A stretch of 64,000 nt of DNA. Origin: DASQZJ01 sp035638775 (GTDB lineage Bacteria; Pseudomonadota; Gammaproteobacteria; UBA5335; SLRW01). The position numbers and the translations under genes are program-made. Shown here in pieces: positions 19,138 through 26,972 of this stretch. The notes below the pieces were generated by a model. That model was given only the letters and a program-made list of their open reading frames with translations, searched no databases and was not told the DNA's origin. Numbering within the stretch: the stretch's first letter is position 1; the number at the start of each line of letters is the position of its first letter. The DNA lies in assembly GCA_035638775.1 (NCBI GenBank), contig DASQZJ010000006.1, positions 1 through 64,000 of the forward strand. Reading direction: 5' to 3'.

Positions 19138-19367
19138 CGCTGCGCGCGCGAGGCTGTTACCCCTAGCCGCGCATCGCGTCAGGGGGCGACATCGTCTCCG
19201 CCCGGCCATGGTCCCGGTCCCGGCCGAATCCGCCACGCCTGTCGCGCTTGAAATCCCGGGACACGACACCACTGCACGGGACGGCCGGCCCGTACGAGGC
19301 CGGATCACGCCAGATCGACGACTCTGAAACGGCATGTTCACCAGGACAGCCTGCGGAGGAGGGCGAT

Positions 19368-20270
19368 ATGGAAGCGATCCGGAACGTCTATCCGACCCGC
19401 ACCACGCACAAGATCCCCATGTTCGAGCGGCTCGATCCGGTGGTGTACGCGCGCCCCGGCGAGGCGCCCGCCGGACCGCTGGGCGCGGAGGATATCGAGC
19501 GCTTCGAGCGCGACGGCTTCCTGTTCTGCGAGGGCCTGCTGTCCGCGGACGAGGCGCGGCGCTATCGCGAGGAGCTGAGGCGCCTGTCGCAGGACCCGTC
19601 CCTGCTGGACGAGGAATGCGTGGTGCGCGAGCCGCGCAGCAACGAGGTGCGCTCGATCTTCCGCGTGCACCGGATCTCCGCGCTGCTCGCGGCACTGGGG
19701 CGCGATCGGCGGTTCGTCGAGCCGGTGCGGCAGATCCTCGGCAGCGACGTCTATATCCACCAGTCGCGGATCAATTACAAGCCGGGCTTCGAGGGCAAGG
19801 GATTCAACTGGCACTCGGACTTCGAGACCTGGCACGCCGAGGACGGCATGCCGCGCATGCGCGCGGTGAGCTGCTCGATCATCCTCACCGACAACAACGA
19901 GTTCAACGGTCCGCTGATGCTGATCCCGGGCTCCCACAAATACTTCGTGCCCTGCATCGGCGCGACGCCGGACGACAACTACAAGAGCTCGCTGAAGGAC
20001 CAGCAGATCGACGTGCCCGACCGCGAGTCCCTGGCCGGGCTGATCGAGCGCGGCGGCATCCGCGCGCCCAAGGGGTCGGCCGGCTCGGTGCTGTTCTTCG
20101 ACTGCAACACGCTGCACGGATCGAACGCCAACATGTCGCCGTTCCCGCGCAGCAATGCGTTCTTCGTCTACAACAGCGTCGACAACCGGCTGCAGGAGCC
20201 CTACGCGGCACGCCGGCGGCGGCCGCTGTTCCTGGCCGACGACGGCTGCCAGCCCATCCGGCCCGGGTGA
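19368..20270 (+). CDS. ectD: Ectoine 5-hydroxylase
   Basis: A 300-residue non-haem Fe(II)/2-oxoglutarate dioxygenase that hydroxylates ectoine to 5-hydroxyectoine, a compatible solute. The iron ligands are His149 and Asp151 in the EctD signature FNWHSDFETWHAEDGMPRM, and His250 in NTLHGSNANMSP. The N-terminal YPTR segment is family-typical, and the length is standard. The ATG at 19368 is set by GGAGGAG upstream. It stands alone, 7.5 kb before ectA-ectB and with no ectC in this window. The 230 bases upstream hold no clear promoter. Confidence 0.93.
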   Translation: MEAIRNVYPTRTTHKIPMFERLDPVVYARPGEAPAGPLGAEDIERFERDGFLFCEGLLSADEARRYREELRRLSQDPSLLDEECVVREPRSNEVRSIFRVHRISALLAALGRDRRFVEPVRQILGSDVYIHQSRINYKPGFEGKGFNWHSDFETWHAEDGMPRMRAVSCSIILTDNNEFNGPLMLIPGSHKYFVPCIGATPDDNYKSSLKDQQIDVPDRESLAGLIERGGIRAPKGSAGSVLFFDCNTLHGSNANMSPFPRSNAFFVYNSVDNRLQEPYAARRRRPLFLADDGCQPIRPG

Positions 20271-20393
20271 CCGGCCGCCACGGGCCGCACCGTGCATGCG
20301 CCCGCCGCGTGCGGGCGCGGTTGTATCCGGACCCGGGGAAGCCCGGCTGCCAGCGCCCGGAGGCAACCCGCCCGGGACCCACAGTCCCCCAGA

Positions 20394-20402
20394 TGGCATA
20401 AT
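20394..20402 (+). promoter_or_regulatory. Extended -10 promoter TGGCATAAT
   Basis: TGGCATAAT fits the extended -10 form TGN-TATAAT. A start about 7 bases downstream would give a leader near 28 bases for the alpha/beta hydrolase gene at 20437. The same nine bases precede ectA and rlmM. Confidence 0.5.
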
Positions 20403-20436
20403 CCGCGCATCGTTCAGTGATGCAACCGGGAAAACC

Positions 20437-21345
20437 ATGAGCCAAGACCGACCCCCGGCCCCGGACTGGTTCCGACGGGCCCTGGAGACCCCGCACGAAG
20501 ACCGCAGCATCGACGTGGAAGACTGCCCGATCCATTACCGCCACTGGGGAGACAGCGGCAAGCCGGGCCTGCTGCTGGTGCACGGCAACGGGGCGCACTC
20601 GCACTGGTGGGACTTCATCGCGCCGTTCTTTCTCGACCACTACCAGGTCGCGGCGCTCGACCTGGGCGGGATGGGCGACAGCGGGCACCGGCGCCGCTAC
20701 GCGGTGGACACCTTCACCAACGAGCTGATGAGTGTATGCGCCGACGCCGGATTCGGCGACGACACGGTCATCGTGGGACACAGCTTCGGCGGCTTCGTCA
20801 CGCTGCAGACGGGGATCACCTATGCCGACCGCGTACGCGGCGTGGTGCTGGTGGACTCCCCCGTGCGTCCGCCCGACTATGACTGGGAACACGATCCGAG
20901 GCGGTCGCCGATCCGTCCCAAGCGGGTGTACCCGGACCTGGACACGGCGCTGGAGCGCTTCCGGCTGATGCCGCCCCAGCCCTGCGACAACCCCTGGGTG
21001 CTGGACTACATCGCCCGCCACTCGCTGATGGAGGTGGAGGGCGGCTGGATGTGGAAGTTCGACGACCAGCTGTTCAAGCACTTCCGCATCCCCAACCAGT
21101 CGGAGGCGCTGTCCAACATCCGCTGTCGCGTGGCCGTGATCTACGGGCAGCAGAGCGATCTGTTCACGCAGGACATCGCCGATTACATGTTCCAGGTGCT
21201 GGACAGCAGCGTACCCTTCGTGGCCATCCCCGAGGCCCGTCACCACCTGTTCCTCGACCAGCCGCTGGCCTTCGTGTCCGCCCTGCGCACGCTTTTGGCC
21301 GAGTGGCGCCACTCGCGCCCGAACCGCCAGGCGCCCCGGCCCTGA
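20437..21345 (+). CDS. Alpha/beta-fold hydrolase
   Basis: A 302-residue single-domain hydrolase. The oxyanion segment is HGNGAHSHWWDF. The nucleophile Ser lies in VGHSFGGF (about residue 113), an Asp near the strand VAVIYGQQSDLF, and the catalytic His in EARHHLFLDQP near the C-terminus. The substrate is unknown; the layout resembles epoxide hydrolase/carboxylesterase type enzymes. It begins a plus-strand run (hydrolase, hotdog-like protein, SMR transporter) with short gaps and one ATGA overlap, which suggests an operon started by the extended -10 upstream. Confidence 0.85.
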   Translation: MSQDRPPAPDWFRRALETPHEDRSIDVEDCPIHYRHWGDSGKPGLLLVHGNGAHSHWWDFIAPFFLDHYQVAALDLGGMGDSGHRRRYAVDTFTNELMSVCADAGFGDDTVIVGHSFGGFVTLQTGITYADRVRGVVLVDSPVRPPDYDWEHDPRRSPIRPKRVYPDLDTALERFRLMPPQPCDNPWVLDYIARHSLMEVEGGWMWKFDDQLFKHFRIPNQSEALSNIRCRVAVIYGQQSDLFTQDIADYMFQVLDSSVPFVAIPEARHHLFLDQPLAFVSALRTLLAEWRHSRPNRQAPRP

Positions 21346-21368
21346 CGCCCCCCGCCCCGGAGAGCGCC

Positions 21369-22097
21369 ATGGTCCAGAGCCTGATTATCGAGCCACGCTA
21401 CTGCGGGCCGCCCTCTTCCGGCAACGGCGGCTACACCGCCGGCCTTCTGGCGCGGGCGCTGGGCGAGCCGGCCGAGGTCACCCTGCGCCGCCCGGCGCCG
21501 CTGGGCCGGCCGCTGGGCCTCGTGCGGGAAGGGGACACGCTGCGCCTGCTCGACGGTGCCGATACGGTCGCCGAGGCGGTGCCGACCGCGGTCGAGACGG
21601 AGTGCCCGGATCCGCCCACGGCCGACCAGGCCCGTGCCGCGGCGGCACGCTCGTTCTCCCTCGCCCCGGACAACCCCTTCCCCACCTGCTTCGTCTGCGG
21701 CCCCGACCGGCGCCACGGGGAGGGCCTGGAGATCTTCGCGGGTCCGGTCCCCGGCACCGGGCTGTTCGCTGCACCGTGGACCCCCGCGCCGACGCTGGCC
21801 GATGCCCGCGGGGAGGTCCGCCCCGAGTATGTCTGGGCGGCACTCGACTGCCCCGGTGCCTACACCCTGCGGCCGGTGACGACCGCCACGGTGCTGCTGG
21901 GGCGCTATGCCGTGCGGCGGCTGGCCCGTGTCGAAGCCGGCCGGGAGTACGTGGTCATCGCCTGGCCCCTGTCCCACCACCGGCGCAAGCATCTCGCGGG
22001 CAGCGCGCTGTTCGATGACCGGGGCGCATGCGTCGCCATCGCCCGGGCAGCCTGGATCGAGCTGCGAGACCCGTCGCGGGAGGCGGTCCGGACATGA
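21369..22097 (+). CDS. Hotdog-like uncharacterised protein (possible thioesterase)
   Basis: A 242-residue protein of unknown function. The N-terminal YCGPPSSGNGGYTAGLLA and the second-half segment EYVWAALDCPGAYTL are typical of hotdog-fold thioesterase-like proteins. A central CFVCGPDRRHGEGLEIF motif with two Cys is characteristic of this unnamed group; whether it binds metal is not known. There is no signal peptide. The stop overlaps the ATG of the SMR transporter (ATGA), so the two are coupled. A thioesterase role is only inferred from fold resemblance. Confidence 0.6.
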   Translation: MVQSLIIEPRYCGPPSSGNGGYTAGLLARALGEPAEVTLRRPAPLGRPLGLVREGDTLRLLDGADTVAEAVPTAVETECPDPPTADQARAAAARSFSLAPDNPFPTCFVCGPDRRHGEGLEIFAGPVPGTGLFAAPWTPAPTLADARGEVRPEYVWAALDCPGAYTLRPVTTATVLLGRYAVRRLARVEAGREYVVIAWPLSHHRRKHLAGSALFDDRGACVAIARAAWIELRDPSREAVRT

Positions 22098-22414
22098 GCG
22101 CATGGGGATTCCTGCTCGCGGCCATCGTGCTGGAGGTCGCCGGCACCACCTGCATGAAGCTGTCCGACGGCTTCAGCCGGCTGGTGCCCTCGGTGCTGAT
22201 CTTCGTCTTCTACGCGTTGTCCTTCACCAGCCTCACGTTCACCCTCCGGCGCATCGACCTCACCGTCGCCTACCCGGTGTGGGCAGGCCTTGGAACCGCC
22301 CTGATCGCCGTGATCGGCGCCGCCTGGTTCCGCGAGCCCCTCGGCGCGATTCGCATCCTCGGCATGGCGCTGGTGGTGGCCGGTGTGGTCGCCCTCAACG
22401 TCCCCGCCCGCTGA
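22094..22414 (+). CDS. SMR-family multidrug/compound exporter
   Basis: A 106-residue, four-helix inner-membrane protein of the small multidrug resistance family, which works as a dimer driven by proton antiport. The essential membrane Glu is residue 14 in AAIVLEVAGTTCMKLSDGFSR. The other helices carry SVLIFVFYALSFTSLTFTL, VAYPVWAGLGTALIAVIGAAWF and ILGMALVVAGVVALNV. EmrE-like or guanidinium-exporter (Gdx) type cannot be decided with certainty. Coupling by ATGA overlap to a hotdog-like protein is unusual. A perfect 16-bp palindrome follows the stop by 21 bases. Confidence 0.9.
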   Translation: MSAWGFLLAAIVLEVAGTTCMKLSDGFSRLVPSVLIFVFYALSFTSLTFTLRRIDLTVAYPVWAGLGTALIAVIGAAWFREPLGAIRILGMALVVAGVVALNVPAR

Positions 22415-22435
22415 ACACGAAGGCCGCAAAAACCC

Positions 22436-22482
22436 GGTCAGAGACCATTTCTCGCTAATTTCGAAGGAAATGGTCTCTGACC
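22436..22482. repeat. REP-like palindrome GGTCAGAGACCATTTC
   Basis: The perfect 16-bp arms GGTCAGAGACCATTTC (22436-22451) and GAAATGGTCTCTGACC (22467-22482) flank a 15-base AT-rich loop. Palindromes containing GGTCAGAG-type ends are widespread in gammaproteobacterial genomes as REP elements moved by RAYT transposases. No RAYT gene is in this window. It may also terminate the SMR transporter transcript. Confidence 0.75.
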
Positions 22483-22496
22483 CCGTTTCCCGCGGC

Positions 22497-22525
22497 TTGA
22501 CGCATCCGTACGGCGGAGCTAGAGT
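22497..22525 (+). promoter_or_regulatory. Sigma-70-like promoter of the MerR operon
   Basis: The -35 box TTGACG (22497-22502), a 17-base spacer and the -10 box TAGAGT (22520-22525) form a good sigma-70 promoter. It sits 30 bases before the GTG start of the MerR regulator and overlaps the palindrome at 22523. Confidence 0.65.
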
Positions 22526-22542
22526 TAAAGTTAACTTTAACT
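22523..22542. promoter_or_regulatory. Perfect 20-bp palindrome, probable MerR operator
   Basis: AGTTAAAGTT joined to its exact complement AACTTTAACT, with no spacer. It begins within the -10 box and covers the predicted transcription start, ending just before the AGGAGG ribosome site. Placement over the start argues for repression, unlike classical MerR sites, which sit between -35 and -10. Confidence 0.6.
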
Positions 22543-22556
22543 TCAGGAGGACGACC

Positions 22557-22979
22557 GTGGATGCGGCCAACCGCGGCGAGCTCGGCTACAGCATCTCCGA
22601 ACTGGCGTCCGAGTTGGGCGTGAGCGCTTCGTCAGTCCGTTACTACGAAAAGCGGGGACTGCTCGCGCCCCGGCGTACAGGCGGCAACCAGCGCCTCTAC
22701 GACCGTCGCGAGCGGGCGCGGCTCAAGCTCATCCTGCGGGGCAAGCATTTCGGCTACAGCCTGGACGAGATCGCCCGCATGATCGGCTTCTGGGATACCG
22801 ATCTCGACGAGCTGACCCAGATCGACCGCTCGCTGGCCTTCGGCGAGCGCAAGCTGGCCGAAATCGGGTCCCGGATCCGGGAGATGCAGGCGCTGGAACA
22901 GGAGCTCGTCGCCCTGGCCGCACGAATGCGCGCCCGTCGCGGGGAGCTCACCCAGGAGCACATGAGGAAACGGTCATGA
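22557..22979 (+). CDS. MerR-family transcriptional regulator
   Basis: A 140-residue regulator with an N-terminal winged HTH (about 8-75; SISELASELGVSASSVRYYEKRGLL) and a C-terminal dimerisation helix (about 85-135, Glu/Arg-rich). There is no Cys cluster, so metal or redox sensing is unlikely. It resembles LiuR-type regulators of acyl-CoA catabolism. The GTG at 22557 is chosen because AGGAGG lies 6 bases before it. The upstream frame crosses the promoter and the REP palindrome. The stop overlaps the ATG of the AidB-like dehydrogenase (ATGA), so that gene is the obvious target. Confidence 0.88.
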   Translation: MDAANRGELGYSISELASELGVSASSVRYYEKRGLLAPRRTGGNQRLYDRRERARLKLILRGKHFGYSLDEIARMIGFWDTDLDELTQIDRSLAFGERKLAEIGSRIREMQALEQELVALAARMRARRGELTQEHMRKRS

Positions 22980-24745
22980 GTCAGCCAGCCACCGACAAGC
23001 CGTGGTCCGGCGCGGAGATCGACACCGGGACCGGGCCCACCCTGCCCGGCCACGAGGCGGGCCGCGAGGAGCTCGCCGCCTGGCAGGACGCGATCCGGGC
23101 CAACCCGGTCACCGGCGACCCGGACTTCGTGCACAGCCTGCGCATGTACTTTCCCGACAGCCACGAGGCGAAGGCCGCCGAGTGCGAAGCCTTCGGCGCC
23201 CGGGTCACGGGTGAGCTGGAGGACCTGGTGGCGGAGAACAGCTACCGGCTCAACCTGCCGCGCCTGGAAGCCTGGGACGGCATCGGCCGCCGCGTGGACC
23301 GGGTGGTGCACCATCCCGCCTACGACCGCGCCGGCGACATCATCTACGGCTCGGGCATGATGGAGCGCTTGCTGGGCGCCGGCGGCCTGCTCGACCACTT
23401 CCGCCTGTACTACCTGTCGACGCACGCCGGCGAAGCGGGCCACAACTGTCCCGTCGCGTGCAGCGCCGGCCTGATCCGGGTACTGCAGAGGGTCGGGGAC
23501 GCACCGTACCGGGAGGAGTACCTGCGACGCCTCACCGCACCCTCCTACGCGGAAAACCTCACCGGTGCCCAGTTCCTGACCGAGGTGCAGGGCGGTTCCG
23601 ACGTGGGACGCAACGCCACGGTGGCTACGCGGGCCGCTGACGGCAGCTGGCGCATCACCGGCGAAAAGTGGTTCTGCTCCAACGCCAACGCGGACCTGAT
23701 CCTGATGACGGCGCGCTACGACACCGCCCGCGACGGCACCCGCGGCCTGGGACTGTTCCTGGTGCCGGCGTACCTCGACGACGGCCGGCACAACGACTAC
23801 CGGATCCGCCGGCTGAAGGAAAAGCTGGGCACCACCAGCATGGCTTCCGGCGAGATGGACTTCCTGGGCGCGCTGGCCTGGCACATGGGCCCCCTCGAGC
23901 AGGGTTTCCGCATGGTGATGGAGAACGTCCTGCACCTGTCGCGGCTGTACAACACCGTGGGCTTCTGCGGCCTGATCAAGCGTGCCTTCGACATTGCCCA
24001 CGCTTATGCCCGCCACCGGGTGGCGTTCGGCCACGTGATCGCCGAATATCCGCTGGTGCAGGAGAACCTCGCCACCGTACGCGCCGACCACGGCGCCCTG
24101 CTCGCCGGCATCTTCGCCACCACCCGCATGCAGGACCGTTACGACACCGGGGAGGAGGCCGACGAGGATACGCGGCGGCTGCTGCGCCTGCTGGCCAACG
24201 TCAGCAAGTACGTTTCCGCACGCTGGGGCGTGGACCACATCCATCACTGCCTCGACGTACTGGCGGGCAACGGGGCGATCGAAACCTTCTCGGCGATCCC
24301 CCGCCTGCTGCGCGACAGCATCGTGTTCGAGAACTGGGAGGGTACCCACAACACCCTCCGCATGCAGACGCTGCGCGACATCCATCGACTGGAGGTCGAC
24401 CGGCTCTACCTGGCCTGGCTCCAGCGCCGGCTCGGCGCCCTGGAAGACGGTCCCGAGAAGGCCGCTTTGGAGCGGGGACGCCGGCGCCTGGCGGAGATGC
24501 TGGACAGTCTCCGTGCGGCGGATGCCGCTCGGCAGACGCTCATCGTGCGGGACGTGGTGGACCTCATGGGCGTGCTGCTCGGCGGGGTGACCCTGCTCGC
24601 CGAAGCGCTGCACCAGCGCGCGGAGAACGCCGGTGAATCGAAGCTGACGCGCCTGCGCCTGTTCCTGCGCAACCACCTGGGAAACGGAGACGCCGTCTAC
24701 GACGATGCCTACCTGGACCTGATCCGGCGCGTCGCGGCGCTGTAA
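22976..24745 (+). CDS. AidB-like acyl-CoA dehydrogenase
   Basis: A 589-residue flavoprotein of the long acyl-CoA dehydrogenase branch that includes AidB. It has AENLTGAQFLTEVQGGSDVGRNAT as the flavin-site region, FCSNANADLILMTAR, and FENWEGTHNTLRMQ with the Glu at the usual catalytic position. A helical C-terminal extension of about 130 residues follows. E. coli AidB protects DNA from alkylation and has only weak dehydrogenase activity. I see no evidence here for DNA binding, and the MerR/LiuR-like partner points instead to acyl-CoA catabolism. Coupled by ATGA overlap to the MerR gene. Confidence 0.85.
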   Translation: MSQPATDKPWSGAEIDTGTGPTLPGHEAGREELAAWQDAIRANPVTGDPDFVHSLRMYFPDSHEAKAAECEAFGARVTGELEDLVAENSYRLNLPRLEAWDGIGRRVDRVVHHPAYDRAGDIIYGSGMMERLLGAGGLLDHFRLYYLSTHAGEAGHNCPVACSAGLIRVLQRVGDAPYREEYLRRLTAPSYAENLTGAQFLTEVQGGSDVGRNATVATRAADGSWRITGEKWFCSNANADLILMTARYDTARDGTRGLGLFLVPAYLDDGRHNDYRIRRLKEKLGTTSMASGEMDFLGALAWHMGPLEQGFRMVMENVLHLSRLYNTVGFCGLIKRAFDIAHAYARHRVAFGHVIAEYPLVQENLATVRADHGALLAGIFATTRMQDRYDTGEEADEDTRRLLRLLANVSKYVSARWGVDHIHHCLDVLAGNGAIETFSAIPRLLRDSIVFENWEGTHNTLRMQTLRDIHRLEVDRLYLAWLQRRLGALEDGPEKAALERGRRRLAEMLDSLRAADAARQTLIVRDVVDLMGVLLGGVTLLAEALHQRAENAGESKLTRLRLFLRNHLGNGDAVYDDAYLDLIRRVAAL

Positions 24746-24764
24746 GACCCGCGGCCGCACGCCG

Positions 24765-26411
24765 TCAGGCCGCGCCGGGCCCCGGCGCGGCCAAGGCGGC
24801 CTCCGGCAGCAGCGCCGCGCGCAGCCGGTGGAGCTGGCGCGCGCCCTTGGCTGCCTGCTGGGCGAGGCGGCGCACACGGGTGATCCAGTCCAGCTCGGCC
24901 ACCATCCCCGCCAGGTCCAGCCGGCCGTCCGCACCCGCCTTCAGGAGCGCCGCCTTGGCTTCCTGGTAGGCCGGCTCCACCGCGGCCAGCGCGGCATTGC
25001 AGGCGTCCGGCGAGAAGTCGGGGGCGTCCCCCGCGGCACGCCCCAGCATCCCGGCCGCGGCCGCGGCAAGCTGCGCCACCGCGGGCTCCGTCCACCGTCC
25101 CGTCTCCTGCGTGTCCCGGCCGAGCGAGCTGGCCGCCGCGGCGGCCTCGCTGAAATACCGCGCCGTGCGCAGCATCAGGGGGGCCCAGGTCCCGCCCTCC
25201 CCGGCCGCGCCGTCCCCGGTGTGCCGCGGCACGAACTCGGTCACCGCGGCGGCCAACGCCATGGCAGCGGCGGAGCGGGCGCGCAACTCGCGCGCGTGGC
25301 CGGCGCCCGCCGCCAACGCGAGCCGCCCGGCCGTGCGCGCGAGCTCGCCGAGGTGGCCGAGCTCCATCACCACCGCGCTGCTGCCGAGACCGGGGGTCGC
25401 CGCGGCGGTACGGTCCAGGAATCGCGGCCGCGCCTCGTCCTCCTCCGCGGTGACGAAACGGCGCTGCAGGAACGCCGCCAGGCGCGGCAGCAGCGGCCAC
25501 ACCAGCGCCAGTCCCAGCAGATTGAACGTGGTGTGGAACAGCGCCAGGATCACCGGCGCCGATCCGGGCAGACCCAGCAGCCGGCCCACGCCGGTGACCA
25601 GCCAGAGCAGCAGCGGCAGTAGCGCGAGCGCGATCGCCCCGGTGAGGACGTTGAACACGACGTGGCCGGCGGCCACGCGGCGGGCGTTGGGGGTCGCGCC
25701 GAGCGTGGCCATCACCGCCGTCGAGGTCGTGCCGACGTTGGCCCCGATCACCATCGCGGCCGCGCTGGGCACCCCCAGTACGCCGCCGGCAGCGGCGCTC
25801 AGGATCAGCGCGATGGCCGCGCTGGAAGACTGGGTCAGGATGGTGAACGCCGCCCCGGCCAGCACGAAGGCGAGCACGCGCCAGCCGTCCGATCCCATGG
25901 TCAGCACCGGGGCCACGTTCCCCGTCAGGGTTCCGAGGCTCTCGCGCAGCACCGCCAGACCGACGAAGAACAGGCCGAAGCCCGCCAGCGCGAGGCCGAG
26001 CGAGCCCAGGCGCCGTCCCGGCCGCGTCAGGCGCAGCAGCATGCCCAGCCCCACCAGCGGCAGGGCGAAGCTCTCCAGCGGCACGTCGAAGCCCACCGCG
26101 GCGACCAGCCAGCCGGTCATGGTGGTGCCGACGTTGGCCCCCACCAGCACGCCCAGGGACTGGTACAGGGTCATCAGCCCGGCGTTGACGAAGCCGATCA
26201 CGGCCACCGTCACGGCGCTCGACGACTGGACCACCGCGGTGATCACGAACCCGCTGGCCACGCCGCGGGCGCGGCTGCGGCTGGCGCCGGCCAGGATCTG
26301 CCGCAGCTGGGCCGCGCCGGCGCTCTTGAGCCCGTCGGTGATCATGCTCATGGCGAGCAGGAACAGGCCCAGGCCGCCCACCACCCTGCCCGCGGTCATC
26401 AGGGCGTTCAT
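24765..26411 (-). CDS. Na/Pi cotransporter family protein (NptA/YjbB-like)
   Basis: A 548-residue membrane protein. The N-terminal half has about eight to nine transmembrane spans with the two inverted QSSSA motifs of the Na+/phosphate cotransporter family (about 62-66 and 194-198) and GANVGTT after each (about 91-97 and again past 230). The C-terminal part (about 350-545) is soluble, helical and Ala-rich, resembling the PhoU-like domain found in such proteins. It probably exports or imports phosphate with Na+. It converges on the AidB-like gene with 19 bases between stops. The transport direction cannot be told from sequence. Confidence 0.87.
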   Translation of the reverse strand: MNALMTAGRVVGGLGLFLLAMSMITDGLKSAGAAQLRQILAGASRSRARGVASGFVITAVVQSSSAVTVAVIGFVNAGLMTLYQSLGVLVGANVGTTMTGWLVAAVGFDVPLESFALPLVGLGMLLRLTRPGRRLGSLGLALAGFGLFFVGLAVLRESLGTLTGNVAPVLTMGSDGWRVLAFVLAGAAFTILTQSSSAAIALILSAAAGGVLGVPSAAAMVIGANVGTTSTAVMATLGATPNARRVAAGHVVFNVLTGAIALALLPLLLWLVTGVGRLLGLPGSAPVILALFHTTFNLLGLALVWPLLPRLAAFLQRRFVTAEEDEARPRFLDRTAAATPGLGSSAVVMELGHLGELARTAGRLALAAGAGHARELRARSAAAMALAAAVTEFVPRHTGDGAAGEGGTWAPLMLRTARYFSEAAAAASSLGRDTQETGRWTEPAVAQLAAAAAGMLGRAAGDAPDFSPDACNAALAAVEPAYQEAKAALLKAGADGRLDLAGMVAELDWITRVRRLAQQAAKGARQLHRLRAALLPEAALAAPGPGAA

Positions 26412-26559
26412 CCGCCGTCTCCCGCCGCAAGTTGCGCAAAGTATGCGTCCGGCACCGTGCGGGCGCGCTGACCGGCATCAAGCCTCGCGAACACGCTGCC
26501 GTGCGGCGGCGCCGCGGTGGGCGGCAGCGCCCGGGCATGGCATTCCGCCCGGCCGGTTT

Positions 26560-26581
26560 ACCAATCTTCCGGAAGATTGGT
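26560..26581. promoter_or_regulatory. Perfect 22-bp palindrome upstream of RAM-domain gene
   Basis: ACCAATCTTCC directly joined to GGAAGATTGGT. It is followed at once by TAGTAT (26584-26589), a plausible -10 box, and lies 44 bases before the ATG at 26626. A regulator bound here would block the promoter. Lrp/AsnC-type proteins often regulate themselves, but the protein encoded here lacks its own DNA-binding domain. Confidence 0.55.
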
Positions 26582-26625
26582 AGTAGTATTGGGGTCACCG
26601 GCGAACGGCAAAGGAGCCCTGCCCC

Positions 26626-26910
26626 ATGGTCACCGCGATCGTCCTGCTGAACGTGGACCGTCACAAGGTGAACGACGTGGCGGAGCGGCTGGCGGAGATG
26701 CAAGGCATCTCGGAGGCCTACTCGGTCAGCGGGCGCTACGACATCATCGCCATCATCCGCGCAGGCACCAACGGCGAGCTCGCGGACCTGGTGACCCGGC
26801 ACATGCTCAAGCTCGACGGCATCACCGGATCGGAGACGCTGCTCGCGTTCCGGGCCTATTCGCGCCACGACCTGGAGAGCATGTTCTCCGTCGGACTGGG
26901 CGAAGCCTGA
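26626..26910 (+). CDS. Stand-alone Lrp/AsnC ligand-binding (RAM) domain protein
   Basis: A 94-residue protein consisting only of the alpha-beta RAM sensor domain of Lrp/AsnC regulators (VTAIVLLNVDRHKVNDVAERLAEM, then GRYDIIAIIRAGTNGELADLV and ITGSETLLAFRAYSRHDLES). It lacks the HTH. Such stand-alone RAM proteins form oligomers and may bind amino acids or pair with full-length Lrp proteins. The function is not established. A perfect palindrome precedes the gene. The DUF72 gene follows 62 bases later on the same strand. Confidence 0.85.
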   Translation: MVTAIVLLNVDRHKVNDVAERLAEMQGISEAYSVSGRYDIIAIIRAGTNGELADLVTRHMLKLDGITGSETLLAFRAYSRHDLESMFSVGLGEA

Positions 26911-26972
26911 CATTTCGCCGGGCGACCGGGACCGTCATTCGGGATGCAGCGGCCAGGGCGGGAGGCCACGCC

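Noticed and set aside
22976..24745. DNA-repair protein AidB proper
   Set aside because: The fold is AidB-like, but I see no evidence for the DNA-binding function, and its coupled MerR regulator suggests catabolism. I keep the neutral name.
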